Shown here: positions 41,297 to 49,956 of the stretch, piece after piece | How positions within the stretch are numbered: the stretch's first letter is position 1 | Layout: every line of letters begins with the position of its first letter | Source of the DNA: DASRAU01 sp035638075 | GTDB lineage: Bacteria; Acidobacteriota; Polarisedimenticolia; Gp22-AA2 | Reading direction: 5' to 3' | Assembly (NCBI GenBank): GCA_035638075.1 | Contig: DASRAU010000028.1 | Coordinates: 37,932 to 101,931, forward strand | Length of the DNA stretch: 64,000 nt | Made by a program: the position numbers and the translations under genes | Notes under the pieces: generated by a model | Database searches by the model: none | The model's input: only the letters and a program-made list of their open reading frames with translations | What the model was told of the DNA's origin: nothing

Positions 41297-43033
41297 TCAT
41301 TTCCTGTCTTCCCAGTCCACCCAGTCGACGTGGGTGGACTTCACGTAGGCGCTGACGGCGGCGCCGACGGTGGCGAAGGTGACCTCTTCGAAGCGGTCGT
41401 AGATTCCGAAGCGGCGCAGCTTGTCCTTCACCGGGTCCTTCATCTCGGCGAAGCCGAGGCGGATGCCGCGGGCGCGCAGGGTGTCGTCCAGCTCGGTGAG
41501 GATGTCGGCGGAGGTCACGTCCACGCTCGTGACCGGCTCGGAGGCGACGATGAGCCACCGCGTCGGCGTCGGCGCCTCCGCCACGACGGCGAGCACCCGG
41601 TCGCGGAAGAACTCGGCGTTGGCGAAGAAGAGCGGCGCGTCCCAGCGCAGCAGGATGAGCCCGGGGACGCGGTGCGCCTCCGGGTGCCGCGCGATGTCGT
41701 GATACCCCTTGATGCCGTCCACGCGGCCGAGCACGGCCGAGTGCGGCCGCCAGCCGTCCCACAGGAACTCGATGACGGCGATGAGGACAGCGATCGCGAT
41801 GCCGCGGATGGCGCCGAAGAAGACGACCCCGGCGAAGCACGACATCGACAGCCAGAACTCCCACGCCTGGATGCGGTGGATGCGGCGGAGGTCGCCGAAC
41901 TCGAACAGCCCGATGGCCGCCGCGATGACCACCGCCGCCAGCGCGGTGTGCGGCAGCGACGCGAGCAGGTCGGGCGCAACCAGGAGCAGCAGCGCGATGG
42001 CGAGCGCGCCGACGACCCCGGTGAGCTGCGTCTTCGCCCCCGCCGCCTCGGCGACCGGCGTGCGCGATGCCGAGCTGCTGATCGGAAATCCCCTGAACAG
42101 ACCGGCCGCCAGGTTGGCCATCCCCAGCGCGGTCATCTCCCGGTTCGCATCGACCCGCTCCCCCAGCTTCGCCGCGTACACGCGCGACAGCACGCTCGTG
42201 TCGGCGAACGCCACCAGCGCCACCGCGAGCCCGCCGAGGATCACGGGCATCGTGTCCTCCGGCTTCAGGATCGGGAAGGCCGGCAGCGGCAGCCCACGCG
42301 GCAGCCGCCCGAGCACCGACACCCCGGCGCGCTCCGCCAGGCCCCAGACCTCGACCACAACGGTCGCCCCGACGACGGCCAGCAGCAGCCCCGGCACGCG
42401 CGGGAACCGCTTCAGCAGCAGGATCAGCAGGAGCGTCCCCCCGCCGATGGCGAACGCCGTGACGTTCGTCCGGCCGTCGAGCACCCCGCGGACGATCTGC
42501 GCCCCCTGCCGCAGCGGTCCGTCGGTCTTGACCGAGAACCCGAGTAGCCGCGGCACCTGGCTTAGCAGCACCGTCAGCGCGATACCGTTCATGTACCCAT
42601 AGCGAATCGGCTTCGACAGCAGCTCGGTGATGAACCCGAGCCGCATCAGCCCCGCCACAAGGCAGACGAGCCCCGCCACGATCCCCATCCCCGCCGCCAG
42701 CAGCACGGCGCGTTGCGGATCCCCCGCCGCGAGGGGCGCGACGGTCGAAAGGATGATCGGGCTCAGCGCCGAGTCAGGCCCGAGGACGAGGATGCGGCTG
42801 GGCCCGAAGACCGCGTAGACGAGCAGCGGGATGATGGTCGCGTAGAGCCCGTGGATGCCCGGAACGCCGGAGGCTCCGGCGTAGGCAACGCCGGCTGGGA
42901 GGAGCATCGTGGCGAGGACGAGCCCGGCAACGATGTCGCTACGGAGCCACTCACGCCGGTAATTCCGAAGATGCCGGAGCCCAGGTACCCACGTCACGAA
43001 CACGTCACGTTGGACTTCAAAATGCGGCGACAC
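41297..43033 (-). CDS. SulP family inorganic anion transporter
   Basis: A 578-residue inner-membrane protein of usual SulP length. The N-terminal part (RSDIVAGLVLATMLLPAGVAYAGASGVPGIHGLYA) contains the family signature, followed by about 12-14 helices in a 7+7 inverted repeat, and the C-terminal cytoplasmic STAS domain with LILLRWDAPLFFANAEFFRD and VTSVDVTSADIL. It carries sulfate, bicarbonate or related anions; which one cannot be told. The start is uncertain: GTG at 43033, or 12 codons in at 42997 where homology begins (VTWVPGLRHLRNY). A duplicated piece of this gene lies 14 kb away. Confidence 0.93.
   Translation of the reverse strand: MSPHFEVQRDVFVTWVPGLRHLRNYRREWLRSDIVAGLVLATMLLPAGVAYAGASGVPGIHGLYATIIPLLVYAVFGPSRILVLGPDSALSPIILSTVAPLAAGDPQRAVLLAAGMGIVAGLVCLVAGLMRLGFITELLSKPIRYGYMNGIALTVLLSQVPRLLGFSVKTDGPLRQGAQIVRGVLDGRTNVTAFAIGGGTLLLILLLKRFPRVPGLLLAVVGATVVVEVWGLAERAGVSVLGRLPRGLPLPAFPILKPEDTMPVILGGLAVALVAFADTSVLSRVYAAKLGERVDANREMTALGMANLAAGLFRGFPISSSASRTPVAEAAGAKTQLTGVVGALAIALLLLVAPDLLASLPHTALAAVVIAAAIGLFEFGDLRRIHRIQAWEFWLSMSCFAGVVFFGAIRGIAIAVLIAVIEFLWDGWRPHSAVLGRVDGIKGYHDIARHPEAHRVPGLILLRWDAPLFFANAEFFRDRVLAVVAEAPTPTRWLIVASEPVTSVDVTSADILTELDDTLRARGIRLGFAEMKDPVKDKLRRFGIYDRFEEVTFATVGAAVSAYVKSTHVDWVDWEDRK
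41381..41627 (-). repeat. right copy of the ~245-bp direct repeat bracketing the 27-41 kb block
   Basis: This stretch of the intact sulP gene, encoding the STAS-domain end of the protein, is the counterpart of the fragment at 27054-27300. The orientation is the same, so recombination between the copies would delete the ~14.3 kb between them, including five genes. Confidence 0.85.
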
Positions 43034-43152
43034 CGCACAAGGCTATATCAGCGGCGCCAGATTAGAGCGTTAAGTCTAGGCAATGGCCAGGCAGGGAGTC
43101 GGACTGAGCGCCTGATTCTCGGGGGAGTGGACGTCGCCGTCCCAAGTACCCT

Positions 43153-43674
43153 CTAGGTAAAGCGCCACCCTTCCTTGCGAATCATTCCGACAAGGTTGAT
43201 ACACTCGACTTTGAATATCGGATCGGCACACACATTTGGAATCTTCTGGATGATCGCACCAGTCCCCAGGGTTGGCTTCTCTTGGGACACGAGGGTTAGG
43301 CCAAGGCACTTCGCCTGGGCGATCAGCCACGGATCGGCGTTGGTCGGCTTTATCTTGCCGCCATCGACAAAGCCGCGCAATTTCGGTGACATCATCTTGA
43401 TAACCCTTGCTTCACACTCCCAGTCATAGTCCTTGAATATGTGCTTGTGGCCGTGGGCCCACTCATAGAGGTCTTGGCCCTTCCGACTATCCTTTCGAAT
43501 TTCATTGAGCACTTCCACGTGCGACACCACGCGCCCGACTTCGATCTCAGACTCGCTGCGGCCCCACAGTCCTACATGTCCACGAAATAGGGCTTCATCT
43601 GGATCAAACATGACCATCAATGCATCCGCATCGATCGTGTAGACCGGGATCGTCGACTGCTCTTTGCTATCCAT
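43153..43674 (-). CDS. DUF4411 family PIN-like toxin candidate
   Basis: A 173-residue protein matching DUF4411, a PIN-domain-like family. Acidic residues at the PIN positions include YTIDADALMVMF near the start, VEVLNEIRKDS, and NADPWLIAQAKCLGLTLVS. PIN toxins cut RNA using a Mg-bound acidic cluster. It overlaps the upstream HTH/ImmA gene by 8 bases, as antitoxin-toxin pairs often do, with the antitoxin-like gene first. Base composition and codon use are clearly less GC-rich than the neighbours, which suggests gene transfer. The toxin role is inferred from family and arrangement. Confidence 0.75.
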   Translation of the reverse strand: MDSKEQSTIPVYTIDADALMVMFDPDEALFRGHVGLWGRSESEIEVGRVVSHVEVLNEIRKDSRKGQDLYEWAHGHKHIFKDYDWECEARVIKMMSPKLRGFVDGGKIKPTNADPWLIAQAKCLGLTLVSQEKPTLGTGAIIQKIPNVCADPIFKVECINLVGMIRKEGWRFT

Positions 43675-44848
43675 GCTTCTTCAACAGGTTTTCCACAGCA
43701 TTCAGGTAGCCGGATCTTGTGCCGAGGTATTCAGCGGCGGCGGCCTTAGAAATTCTGTCGCTTCTAAAGGCTGAAATCACTTGTCGCGTGAACGTCGTGC
43801 CGTTTGTCTGAACAGCCACTCTCGCCGGCACTGTTCTGCCGCCCCGCTGGATGGGCGGTGACTCGGCATCGATCCTCTCTACGGATTCCTGATACGTCCC
43901 CTGTGAGATGCGGCCGAACGTAAGCAATCTGCGAAGTATCACGTAACGGCTAACCTTGAACGTCATCGCAAGATTCTCAACAGCTTGTTCCAGGGCGCTC
44001 TTGTTCACGGTCGCTACATTCACCAGGGCACTGTGTGACAAGAACTCCCGCTCTGGCACTAAGAAGGCTGACGCGAACTGGTTGCAAAACACCTCGATCG
44101 GATCGACGCGCCTTCCCACTGAGACGGCCGCAAAGTCGCTGCAAATTCCGGCTTGTCTAAGGAGTACATGAGCGTACTCGTGTGGCAGGGAGAAGTTCTT
44201 GGCGCCATCTGAGTCCTTGTTGTTGATCAGTATCGCGTACGGCGTTTCATCGGTGAACGACAGCGCCCTTGCTTCCTCTCGAGGGAAGCTGCGATGCGCC
44301 GCGCTTTTTAGCACGAGCACTCCTACATTCTCGATCGCGCGACGCATCGCCTCGAAGAACGCCTCGTAGGTACGACACGCTCGTTGAAGCTGATAGTCAA
44401 TGCCAAGAGATAAGCGCGCCTTGCTTGCGATCGAGGAAGGACTGTCGGTTATCGAGCACCGGGGCGGCTCTGCGGATCTCGCCTCCGCAAGTTCTCTTGA
44501 GTGACTCTGAATCCCTCGCACTATCCGTATCATCAAGAGAGTCTTGGAAGAGAAGGACCCCCGCTTGGAAGAGCCTATAGTTCGACGGTCCGGCGGAATG
44601 GGGTTCTCATCGGGGGGATGTGGGAGCAGAAAGACTGCGATAGGACGCTTGTAGAGTACCGCCAGCTTTTTTACGTGTGTAGGTTGAGGTCGCTCAGTGC
44701 CCCCTTCCCATGCTCTGAGCGTAGCTTCTGTGAGATCAGGCCAAGTCGGATGAAGTTTGGAGAGCAGAACGTCAAACGAGAAGCCGGCAGTACGCCGAGC
44801 CCAGCTGAGGGCGGTTGGCTCGAAGATGAACGGTTCCACGGCGTCCAC
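43667..44848 (-). CDS. XRE-type HTH and ImmA/IrrE metallopeptidase-domain protein
   Basis: A 393-residue protein. An N-terminal helix-turn-helix (residues ~10-70, RAWEGGTERPQPTHVKKLA) is followed by an ImmA/IrrE domain with the zinc motif HEYAH (His223, Glu224, His227). Further along, DPIEVFCNQFASAFLVP supplies the third-ligand region. It would bind its own promoter and perhaps cleave or sequester a partner; such proteins pair with DUF4411 proteins as the antitoxin/regulator half, and the DUF4411 gene follows with an 8-base overlap. A C-terminal HTH-like SKAAAAEYLGTRSGYLNAVE is also visible. AT-richer codon use marks it as acquired. Confidence 0.8.
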   Translation of the reverse strand: MDAVEPFIFEPTALSWARRTAGFSFDVLLSKLHPTWPDLTEATLRAWEGGTERPQPTHVKKLAVLYKRPIAVFLLPHPPDENPIPPDRRTIGSSKRGSFSSKTLLMIRIVRGIQSHSRELAEARSAEPPRCSITDSPSSIASKARLSLGIDYQLQRACRTYEAFFEAMRRAIENVGVLVLKSAAHRSFPREEARALSFTDETPYAILINNKDSDGAKNFSLPHEYAHVLLRQAGICSDFAAVSVGRRVDPIEVFCNQFASAFLVPEREFLSHSALVNVATVNKSALEQAVENLAMTFKVSRYVILRRLLTFGRISQGTYQESVERIDAESPPIQRGGRTVPARVAVQTNGTTFTRQVISAFRSDRISKAAAAEYLGTRSGYLNAVENLLKKHG

Positions 44849-44897
44849 TTGGGACGCCGAGTATATCTAGGATGTGGGAACCGCCCGGAGCCGATGG

Positions 44898-46430
44898 CTA
44901 GTGACTTCTGGAGATCCGTTCGACCTGGTCGAGGTAGCGGGCGACCTCGTCGCGGGGCTTGAGTTCCTGGGCGCGCTTGAGGAGGGGGACGGCTTCGCGG
45001 TACTTGTTCTGGGTGACGAGGAGCTGGGCCTGGCGGACCTTGGCGTCGGCCTCGAAGGGTTCGAGGCTGGAGGCGCGCTCGTAATAGAAGATGGCGCGGT
45101 CGATCTCCTTCGCCTTGGTGTAGTGCTGACCCAGCAGCATCAGCGCCTCGCCGTCGAGCGGATCGAGCGCGACGATCTCCTCGAGCGATTTGACGGCGGC
45201 CGCCTCGGCACTGCCGTCGGTCGCACCGTCGGCGCCCCCTTCGCTCATCGCCAGGCGCGCATCCAGCCGCAGCACGCGCTTCTTGCCGACGTCGTCCATC
45301 CCGGAGGCTGACGACTCACGCACCTGCGCGAGCAGCTCGCGGGCCTGCGGGACGGCGTCGCGCTGCGCCAGGACTTCGACCGAGCGCAGCGGGCGGTCGA
45401 GCTCCTGGTCGGGCTTGGCGACGATCGCCTGCTTGTAGGCGTTGGCGGCGAGGTCGTACAGGCCGGCGTTCGTGTAGATGTCGCCGAGGGTGTAGTAGGT
45501 CTGGAAGGTCGCCTTGCCCATGCGGGCGACGATCTCGAAGTCCTCGGCGGCCTTCATCGGCTGGTCCTGGCCGAGCCAGGCGTTCGCCTGCAGCAGCCAG
45601 AAATCCGCCCGGTCGGGGTACTTCGCCAAAAGCTCGTCGCACAGGCTGACCGCCTCGCCGAACTTGCGCTGCTTGAGGACGGCCTGCGTGAGCCCGAGCT
45701 TCCAGTCCAGCGCATCCGGCTGCAGCAGGACGGCGTTGCGGTACGCCGACTCGGCCGAGACGAACTGGCCGGTGGCGCTCAGCGAGTAGCCGAGCAGCCC
45801 GTACGACAGCCCGTCGCCACCGCCCAGCTCGACCAGGCGGCTGAGCGCCTTGATGGCGTCCTCGTGGCGCTGCAGGCGCACCGACGTCAGCCCGAGATTC
45901 TTGAAGGCGCGGCGGAACGACGGGAACTTGGAGGTCGCCATCTTGTACGCGGCGGCCGCCTTCTCGGCGTTGTCCTGCTGGAAGTAGAAGTTGCCGAGCG
46001 TGAAGTCGAACAGCGCGCTCGCGTCGGGCTTCGCCGCCGACTCCAGCTCGAGCAGCGCCGCCGGCTGGTTCGTCGCCATCAACTGGAGGATCTTCTCCAG
46101 CTCCAGCTTCTCGGGCGGGCTGACCCTCGGCTCGTACTCCGCCAGCGCCCCGTACGACGCCATGAACTGCTTCTGGAACCCCGGGTCGGTCCAGAGCGAC
46201 AGGCCGTCGTCGGTCTTGCCGGCTGCGGCAGCGGTCGCCCCCGGCATCCCGCCGTTGAGATAGGGGGAAACCGGTGCCGGGGCCGCCGCGGCGTTCTTGT
46301 CCTTCTTCTTGTCCGGCTTGACGCTTTCGGCCGCGCTCGCGCTGCTCGCGCCCGCGGCGCCGAGCATCAGCGCCAAGATGGCCGCGATGGAAGGAAGGAG
46401 CGCGGGCCGGGGCGCGTTACGAGGAGACAT
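44898..46430 (-). CDS. TPR protein of the TonB operon
   Basis: A 510-residue protein from the ATG at 46430, which overlaps the TonB gene by 14 bases. A signal peptide (MSPRNAPRPALLPSIAAILALMLG) and a Lys-rich linker come first. Seven to nine tetratricopeptide repeats follow, with blocks such as ALFDFTLGNFYFQQDNAEKA, LDWKLGLTQAVLKQRKFGEA and AIFYYERASSLEPFEADAKV. TPR proteins assemble partners, and a TPR gene closes comparable DUF3450-ExbB-ExbD-TonB clusters in Vibrio and Shewanella. It is probably periplasmic and works with the TonB machine. It is the last gene of a five-gene operon. Confidence 0.85.
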   Translation of the reverse strand: MSPRNAPRPALLPSIAAILALMLGAAGASSASAAESVKPDKKKDKNAAAAPAPVSPYLNGGMPGATAAAAGKTDDGLSLWTDPGFQKQFMASYGALAEYEPRVSPPEKLELEKILQLMATNQPAALLELESAAKPDASALFDFTLGNFYFQQDNAEKAAAAYKMATSKFPSFRRAFKNLGLTSVRLQRHEDAIKALSRLVELGGGDGLSYGLLGYSLSATGQFVSAESAYRNAVLLQPDALDWKLGLTQAVLKQRKFGEAVSLCDELLAKYPDRADFWLLQANAWLGQDQPMKAAEDFEIVARMGKATFQTYYTLGDIYTNAGLYDLAANAYKQAIVAKPDQELDRPLRSVEVLAQRDAVPQARELLAQVRESSASGMDDVGKKRVLRLDARLAMSEGGADGATDGSAEAAAVKSLEEIVALDPLDGEALMLLGQHYTKAKEIDRAIFYYERASSLEPFEADAKVRQAQLLVTQNKYREAVPLLKRAQELKPRDEVARYLDQVERISRSH

Positions 46431-47157
46431 GGAACGAGATCGGGACGCGCATCTTGAACGCGACCTTCTCACCCTTGCGCGTCCCCGCCTCGAAGCGCCA
46501 CTGGCGGACCGCCTCGAGCGCGGGACGCTCGAAGGCCGGGTTGCTCGAAGTCTCGACCTGCGGGTTGCTCACCCGGCCGTCCTTGTCCACGAAGAAGACG
46601 ACGTTGACCGTGCCCTCGACCTTCTGCTTGCGCAGCTCGGCCGGGTACTGCGGGGTCGCCTGGAAGACCGGGCGCGGGCGCCCGTCCAGCTCGGCCGCCG
46701 ACAGGATGTCGTCGAGGGTGCCGCCGTCGCTGCCGCCGATGCCGGTGCCGCCGATGCGGCCGCCCGAGGCCAGCGAGCCGCCGCCGGCGCCGCCGAAGTC
46801 ACCGCCGCCGCCCCCCTCGCCGCCGCCGAGAGCCGCCTCGAGGTCGCTCAGGTTCATCGCCGCGAGCGCCGGCGCCGAAGGGGCCTCGAGCTGCTGCAAG
46901 TCGCGCAGGTCGGGCGCGACCGGGGCTTCCTGCTGCACCTGCTCGGCTTCCTCCGCCTTGGCCTCGGCCTTCTGCTCGGGCTTGGGCTCTTCCTTCTTGT
47001 CTTCCTTCTTCGCCTGCTCGTCGCCGACGAGGTCCACGTCCTCGCGGACCACCGCCTTCGGCTTGGGATTGAATAGGACCAGCCCGCCGAACCCGAGCAC
47101 GCCGACGTGGAACAGGAGCGCCACCGCGAACGCGACGAGGACCACCTTCCTGGTCAT
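46417..47157 (-). CDS. TonB energy-transducer protein
   Basis: A 246-residue protein: N-terminal TM anchor (VVLVAFAVALLFHVGVLGFGGLVLF), a charged Lys/Glu-rich spacer (~50-75), a Gly-rich region, and the TonB C-terminal domain starting near PVFQATPQYPAELRKQKVEG and containing NVVFFVDKDGRVSNPQV and ALEAVRQWRFEAG. TonB couples the proton force gathered by ExbB/ExbD to outer-membrane receptors. The usual Pro-Lys/Glu-Pro spacer is short. It overlaps ExbD by 4 bases and the TPR gene by 14. A receptor is encoded 5 kb away (51541-54642). Confidence 0.92.
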   Translation of the reverse strand: MTRKVVLVAFAVALLFHVGVLGFGGLVLFNPKPKAVVREDVDLVGDEQAKKEDKKEEPKPEQKAEAKAEEAEQVQQEAPVAPDLRDLQQLEAPSAPALAAMNLSDLEAALGGGEGGGGGDFGGAGGGSLASGGRIGGTGIGGSDGGTLDDILSAAELDGRPRPVFQATPQYPAELRKQKVEGTVNVVFFVDKDGRVSNPQVETSSNPAFERPALEAVRQWRFEAGTRKGEKVAFKMRVPISFHVSS

Positions 47158-47561
47158 TTCTTCTCCGTCGAGATGCCGACCTTGGCGATGCCGATCTTGC
47201 GGGCCTCGTCGAGGACGGCGACGACCTGCTTGAAGTCCGCGTCGGCCGCGGCGTTGAGGATGATCTTCGGGTCCTTCTGCGCGGTCTTGAGCGTCTGCAG
47301 GCGGAACGGCAGCTGCGCCAGCGTCACCTTGTCCTTGTTGTAGAAGACCTCGCCGTTCGCCATCACGGTCAGAGTCACCGCCTTGTCGTCGTCCGCCTGC
47401 TTGCTGGCGCTCGACGCCGCCGGCAGCGCCACCTGCATCCCCTGGTTGCGCGTCATCGACAGCGACACCATGACGAAGGTCGCGAGCAGGAAGAACACGA
47501 CGTCGATGAGCGGCACGATCTCGATCTTCGCCTTCTTGTGCTGGTACGCCGTCAGCTTCAT
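47154..47561 (-). CDS. ExbD/TolR family protein
   Basis: A 135-residue protein with one TM helix carrying the conserved Asp: KIEIVPLIDVVFFLLATFVMVSL (Asp19 in LIDVVFF is the proton-path residue). The periplasmic part has VTLTVMANGEVFYNKD and ILNAAADADFKQVVAVLDEA, typical of ExbD. It works with the ExbB-like protein encoded next to it. Starts and stops overlap by 4 bases on both sides. Classified as ExbD rather than TolR because it sits beside TonB. Confidence 0.92.
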   Translation of the reverse strand: MKLTAYQHKKAKIEIVPLIDVVFFLLATFVMVSLSMTRNQGMQVALPAASSASKQADDDKAVTLTVMANGEVFYNKDKVTLAQLPFRLQTLKTAQKDPKIILNAAADADFKQVVAVLDEARKIGIAKVGISTEKK

Positions 47562-49033
47562 ACGCTCGCCGCCGTGCGCAGTGCGGACGACTCTTCCGCC
47601 GCCGCCTGCTGCGCCATCAGCGCGCGGATGCGGCGCTCGCGGGCGGCTTCCTCGGCCTCCATCACCGGCTTCATCAGGAGCTCGACGTGCGTGGCGGCGT
47701 CCTCCATCTCGTGGCGCGCACGGTCGGCCTGGCTGTGCAGGTAGTTCATCGGCAGAAGCGACGTCACCGCGATGCCGAGACCGAAGCAGGTCGCGATGAG
47801 CGCCTCGGCGATGCCGCCGGTGATCTGCGCCGGCGCCGACAGCTCGCCGCCGCCGAGCATTCCGAACGAGCCCATCATCCCGGTGACCGTGCCGAGCAGG
47901 CCGAGGAGCGGCGCCACCGTGATGCAGGTGTCGAGAATCGAGATGCCGCGGGTGAAGCGTACGACCTCCAGGCCGGACGCGCGCATCAGGGCATTGGTCA
48001 GCGATTTCTCACGGTGCTTCAAGGCGTAGGTCAGGGCGCGGGCGATGAAGTCCGGCGACCCGTCGCCCGAGGCGATGGCGCCGTTGACGTCGCCGCGCGA
48101 CACCTTCTCGATGATCGCTTCGACCAGCTTCGGATCGCGGCGCCGCTTCTCGCGTGCCAGGAAGACCAGCCGCTCGAAGATGACCGTGATGGCCAGGATC
48201 GACACGAACAGCAGCGGCCACATGATCGGCCCGCCGCGCTCGAAGTAGTGCAGCAGCGACCCGCGCGCCAGGACTTCCTTGAGGGCGCCGCCCTTGCTCG
48301 GGTCGAGCGGCAGGAGCCCTGCGCCCGACGCCACCACCTGCTCGATGCCGGCGGTGAGGGTTTTCTCCAGCGGCCGCACCATGGCGCGGAACGAGCCGGT
48401 CTGCGGCAGCGCCAGCCCGGCGACGCCGCCGTGCACGGCGAACACCGCCACCGGGCCGATGAGCGCGAACTGCCCGCTCTGTACCCGTCCCTGCGGGTCG
48501 ATGGCGTCGCCGTCGAAGCGCTCGCCGCCGAGGAGCCTGGTGACCCGCTGCAGCGACGACGACAGCACGTCCGCCTGCTTGCCGAGTTTCTGGGTCAAGG
48601 TGAGGTCCTTGTTCTCGCGGGCCAGCTTCGCCGTCTCGACGACGCCGCTGTAAGCCGGCAGCTCGCTGACGTGCAGCGTCGCCTCGTAGCCGCGCGCGTA
48701 TTCGTCCAGGAGGTTCGACACGTAGCTCATCTCGTCCTGCCTCAGTTTCAGCGCCGCGGTCATGTTGTTGATGTCGAGGGTCCGCATGTCGGAGGCCCGC
48801 GACGCGTCGTCCTGCCTGCGCTTCAGGTCGGCGAGGCGCGCCTCGAGCGTGGTCAGCTCCTGGTTGAGCGGCACTTTCTCCGCCGCGATGGTGGCGCGCA
48901 GGTCGGCCAGCTCCTTGAGCGACTTCTGGAGATCCGCCTGCGCCCCCGCCGTCGCCTGCGTCAGCCCGGAGTCCTGCGCCGCGGCCGGAACCGCCACCGT
49001 CAGAAGCGCTGCCATCAGAAGGGCTCGCCTCAC
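47558..49033 (-). CDS. TolQ/ExbB proton-channel protein with long periplasmic N-terminus (TtpC-like)
   Basis: The GTG at 49033 overlaps the previous stop by 4 bases. The 491-residue protein is about twice the usual ExbB length. A signal peptide (RRALLMAALLTVAVPAAAQ) is followed by a long coiled coil (~30-110, rich in Leu/Glu/Arg) and a globular region with HVSELPAYSG. The channel core begins near 270 (MWPLLFVSILAITVIFERLVF) and includes VAPLLGLLGTVTGMMGSFGML and ALIATCFGLGIAVTSLLPMN. This matches TtpC-like members of TonB3-type systems. Those clusters usually carry a second, short ExbB; none is seen here. Confidence 0.88.
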   Translation of the reverse strand: MRRALLMAALLTVAVPAAAQDSGLTQATAGAQADLQKSLKELADLRATIAAEKVPLNQELTTLEARLADLKRRQDDASRASDMRTLDINNMTAALKLRQDEMSYVSNLLDEYARGYEATLHVSELPAYSGVVETAKLARENKDLTLTQKLGKQADVLSSSLQRVTRLLGGERFDGDAIDPQGRVQSGQFALIGPVAVFAVHGGVAGLALPQTGSFRAMVRPLEKTLTAGIEQVVASGAGLLPLDPSKGGALKEVLARGSLLHYFERGGPIMWPLLFVSILAITVIFERLVFLAREKRRRDPKLVEAIIEKVSRGDVNGAIASGDGSPDFIARALTYALKHREKSLTNALMRASGLEVVRFTRGISILDTCITVAPLLGLLGTVTGMMGSFGMLGGGELSAPAQITGGIAEALIATCFGLGIAVTSLLPMNYLHSQADRARHEMEDAATHVELLMKPVMEAEEAARERRIRALMAQQAAAEESSALRTAASV

Positions 49034-49809
49034 TGGACGCTCACCGGAAGCGCGACGAACGCCGGCTTGGCCTTGGTCTGGAGGATCTCGACGACATGCT
49101 GGACGTCGGAGGCCAGCTCCTTGCGCGGCTCCCAGGTCCAGCCCTGGTCGCCTGGGCGGCCGACACCCGCCTCGCCGGAGGCGCTGACGTAGTAGGCCTG
49201 CGCCAGCCCGACGTACACCGTGCGCACCTCCGAAGGCTTGCCGTCGGCCAGCGTCCGCACCTCGGTCGCCAGCGTGATCTCGCCGTTGAACTTGCCGACC
49301 TCGTTCAGGATGCCGACGACGTTCTGCAGCCGCTCGGCCACCGAGATGCTGGTGTTGTCCGGGTCGGCGGGCATGCGGGCGACCAGCGGCTCGACCTTGG
49401 TCTTGATCGGCTCCGGCAGCCGCGGCAGCAGCGCCTTGATGTCGCGCTCGAGGCTCGCGGCGCGCGCCGCGACCGCGGCGGCGGCCTCCTTCAGCGTTGC
49501 CTCTTCCTTCGTGATGTCGGATTTCTTCTGGACGCTCTCGGCGCCGGCGGTCGAGGCCTCCTGCATCTTCGCCTCGACGTCGGCGATCTCCCCCTTCACC
49601 AGCGCGATGCGCGAGCTGAGCATCTCCTTGCCGGTCTGCCAGTCCTTCTTCTCTTTCGCGAGGATCTGCTGCGTCTCGACCCACTTGCTCAGGGCCTCGC
49701 GCGACGCCTTCATGTCGGCGACGGGGTCGGCTTTCTTTTCGGCCGTGTCCTGGGAACGGACCACCGCCGTCGGCAGGGTGAGGATCGCCAGAAGCCACAG
49801 CACACGCAT
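49030..49809 (-). CDS. DUF3450-like periplasmic coiled-coil protein
   Basis: A 259-residue protein with a signal peptide (MRVLWLLAILTLPTAVVRSQ), then a long coiled coil (~28-105) and a globular C-terminal half containing VYVGLAQAYYVSASGEAGVG. The size and this VGLAQAYYVS-type motif match DUF3450, the family encoded first in TtpC-type TonB clusters. It is the first gene of the operon, with the TolQ/ExbB gene overlapping its stop. Its partner is probably the N-terminus of that protein. The ATG at 49809 was chosen for the signal peptide; no strong ribosome site is visible. Confidence 0.8.
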   Translation of the reverse strand: MRVLWLLAILTLPTAVVRSQDTAEKKADPVADMKASREALSKWVETQQILAKEKKDWQTGKEMLSSRIALVKGEIADVEAKMQEASTAGAESVQKKSDITKEEATLKEAAAAVAARAASLERDIKALLPRLPEPIKTKVEPLVARMPADPDNTSISVAERLQNVVGILNEVGKFNGEITLATEVRTLADGKPSEVRTVYVGLAQAYYVSASGEAGVGRPGDQGWTWEPRKELASDVQHVVEILQTKAKPAFVALPVSVQ

Positions 49810-49863
49810 GGGGCTGGCCTGGAGCGGCTTGGAAGGTCGCACGGGGAGATTCAATATTCCGGC

Positions 49864-49937
49864 CGTCACACATCGGTGGCGCCCGTGTGACGAAACGGTG
49901 TCGTGTCGCCGCCGATTCGTCACACGACGGTCACATA
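49864..49937 (-). promoter_or_regulatory. cluster of Pho-box-like TCAC/TGAC units upstream of the TonB operon
   Basis: CGTCACACGA and GGTCACATAT start 11 bp apart (49918, 49929), and TGACG at 49888 with TGTCG at 49899 also falls in an 11-bp register. An 11-bp inverted pair, CGTGTGACGAA and TTCGTCACACG, faces inward. The region lies between 49809 and the ICMT gene. Unlike the promoters at 54711 and 60009, no TAnnnT box was found 10 bp after the last unit, so the assignment to the same regulator is weaker. Confidence 0.35.
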
Positions 49938-49956
49938 TGGCCTGGAACTACTGGAA

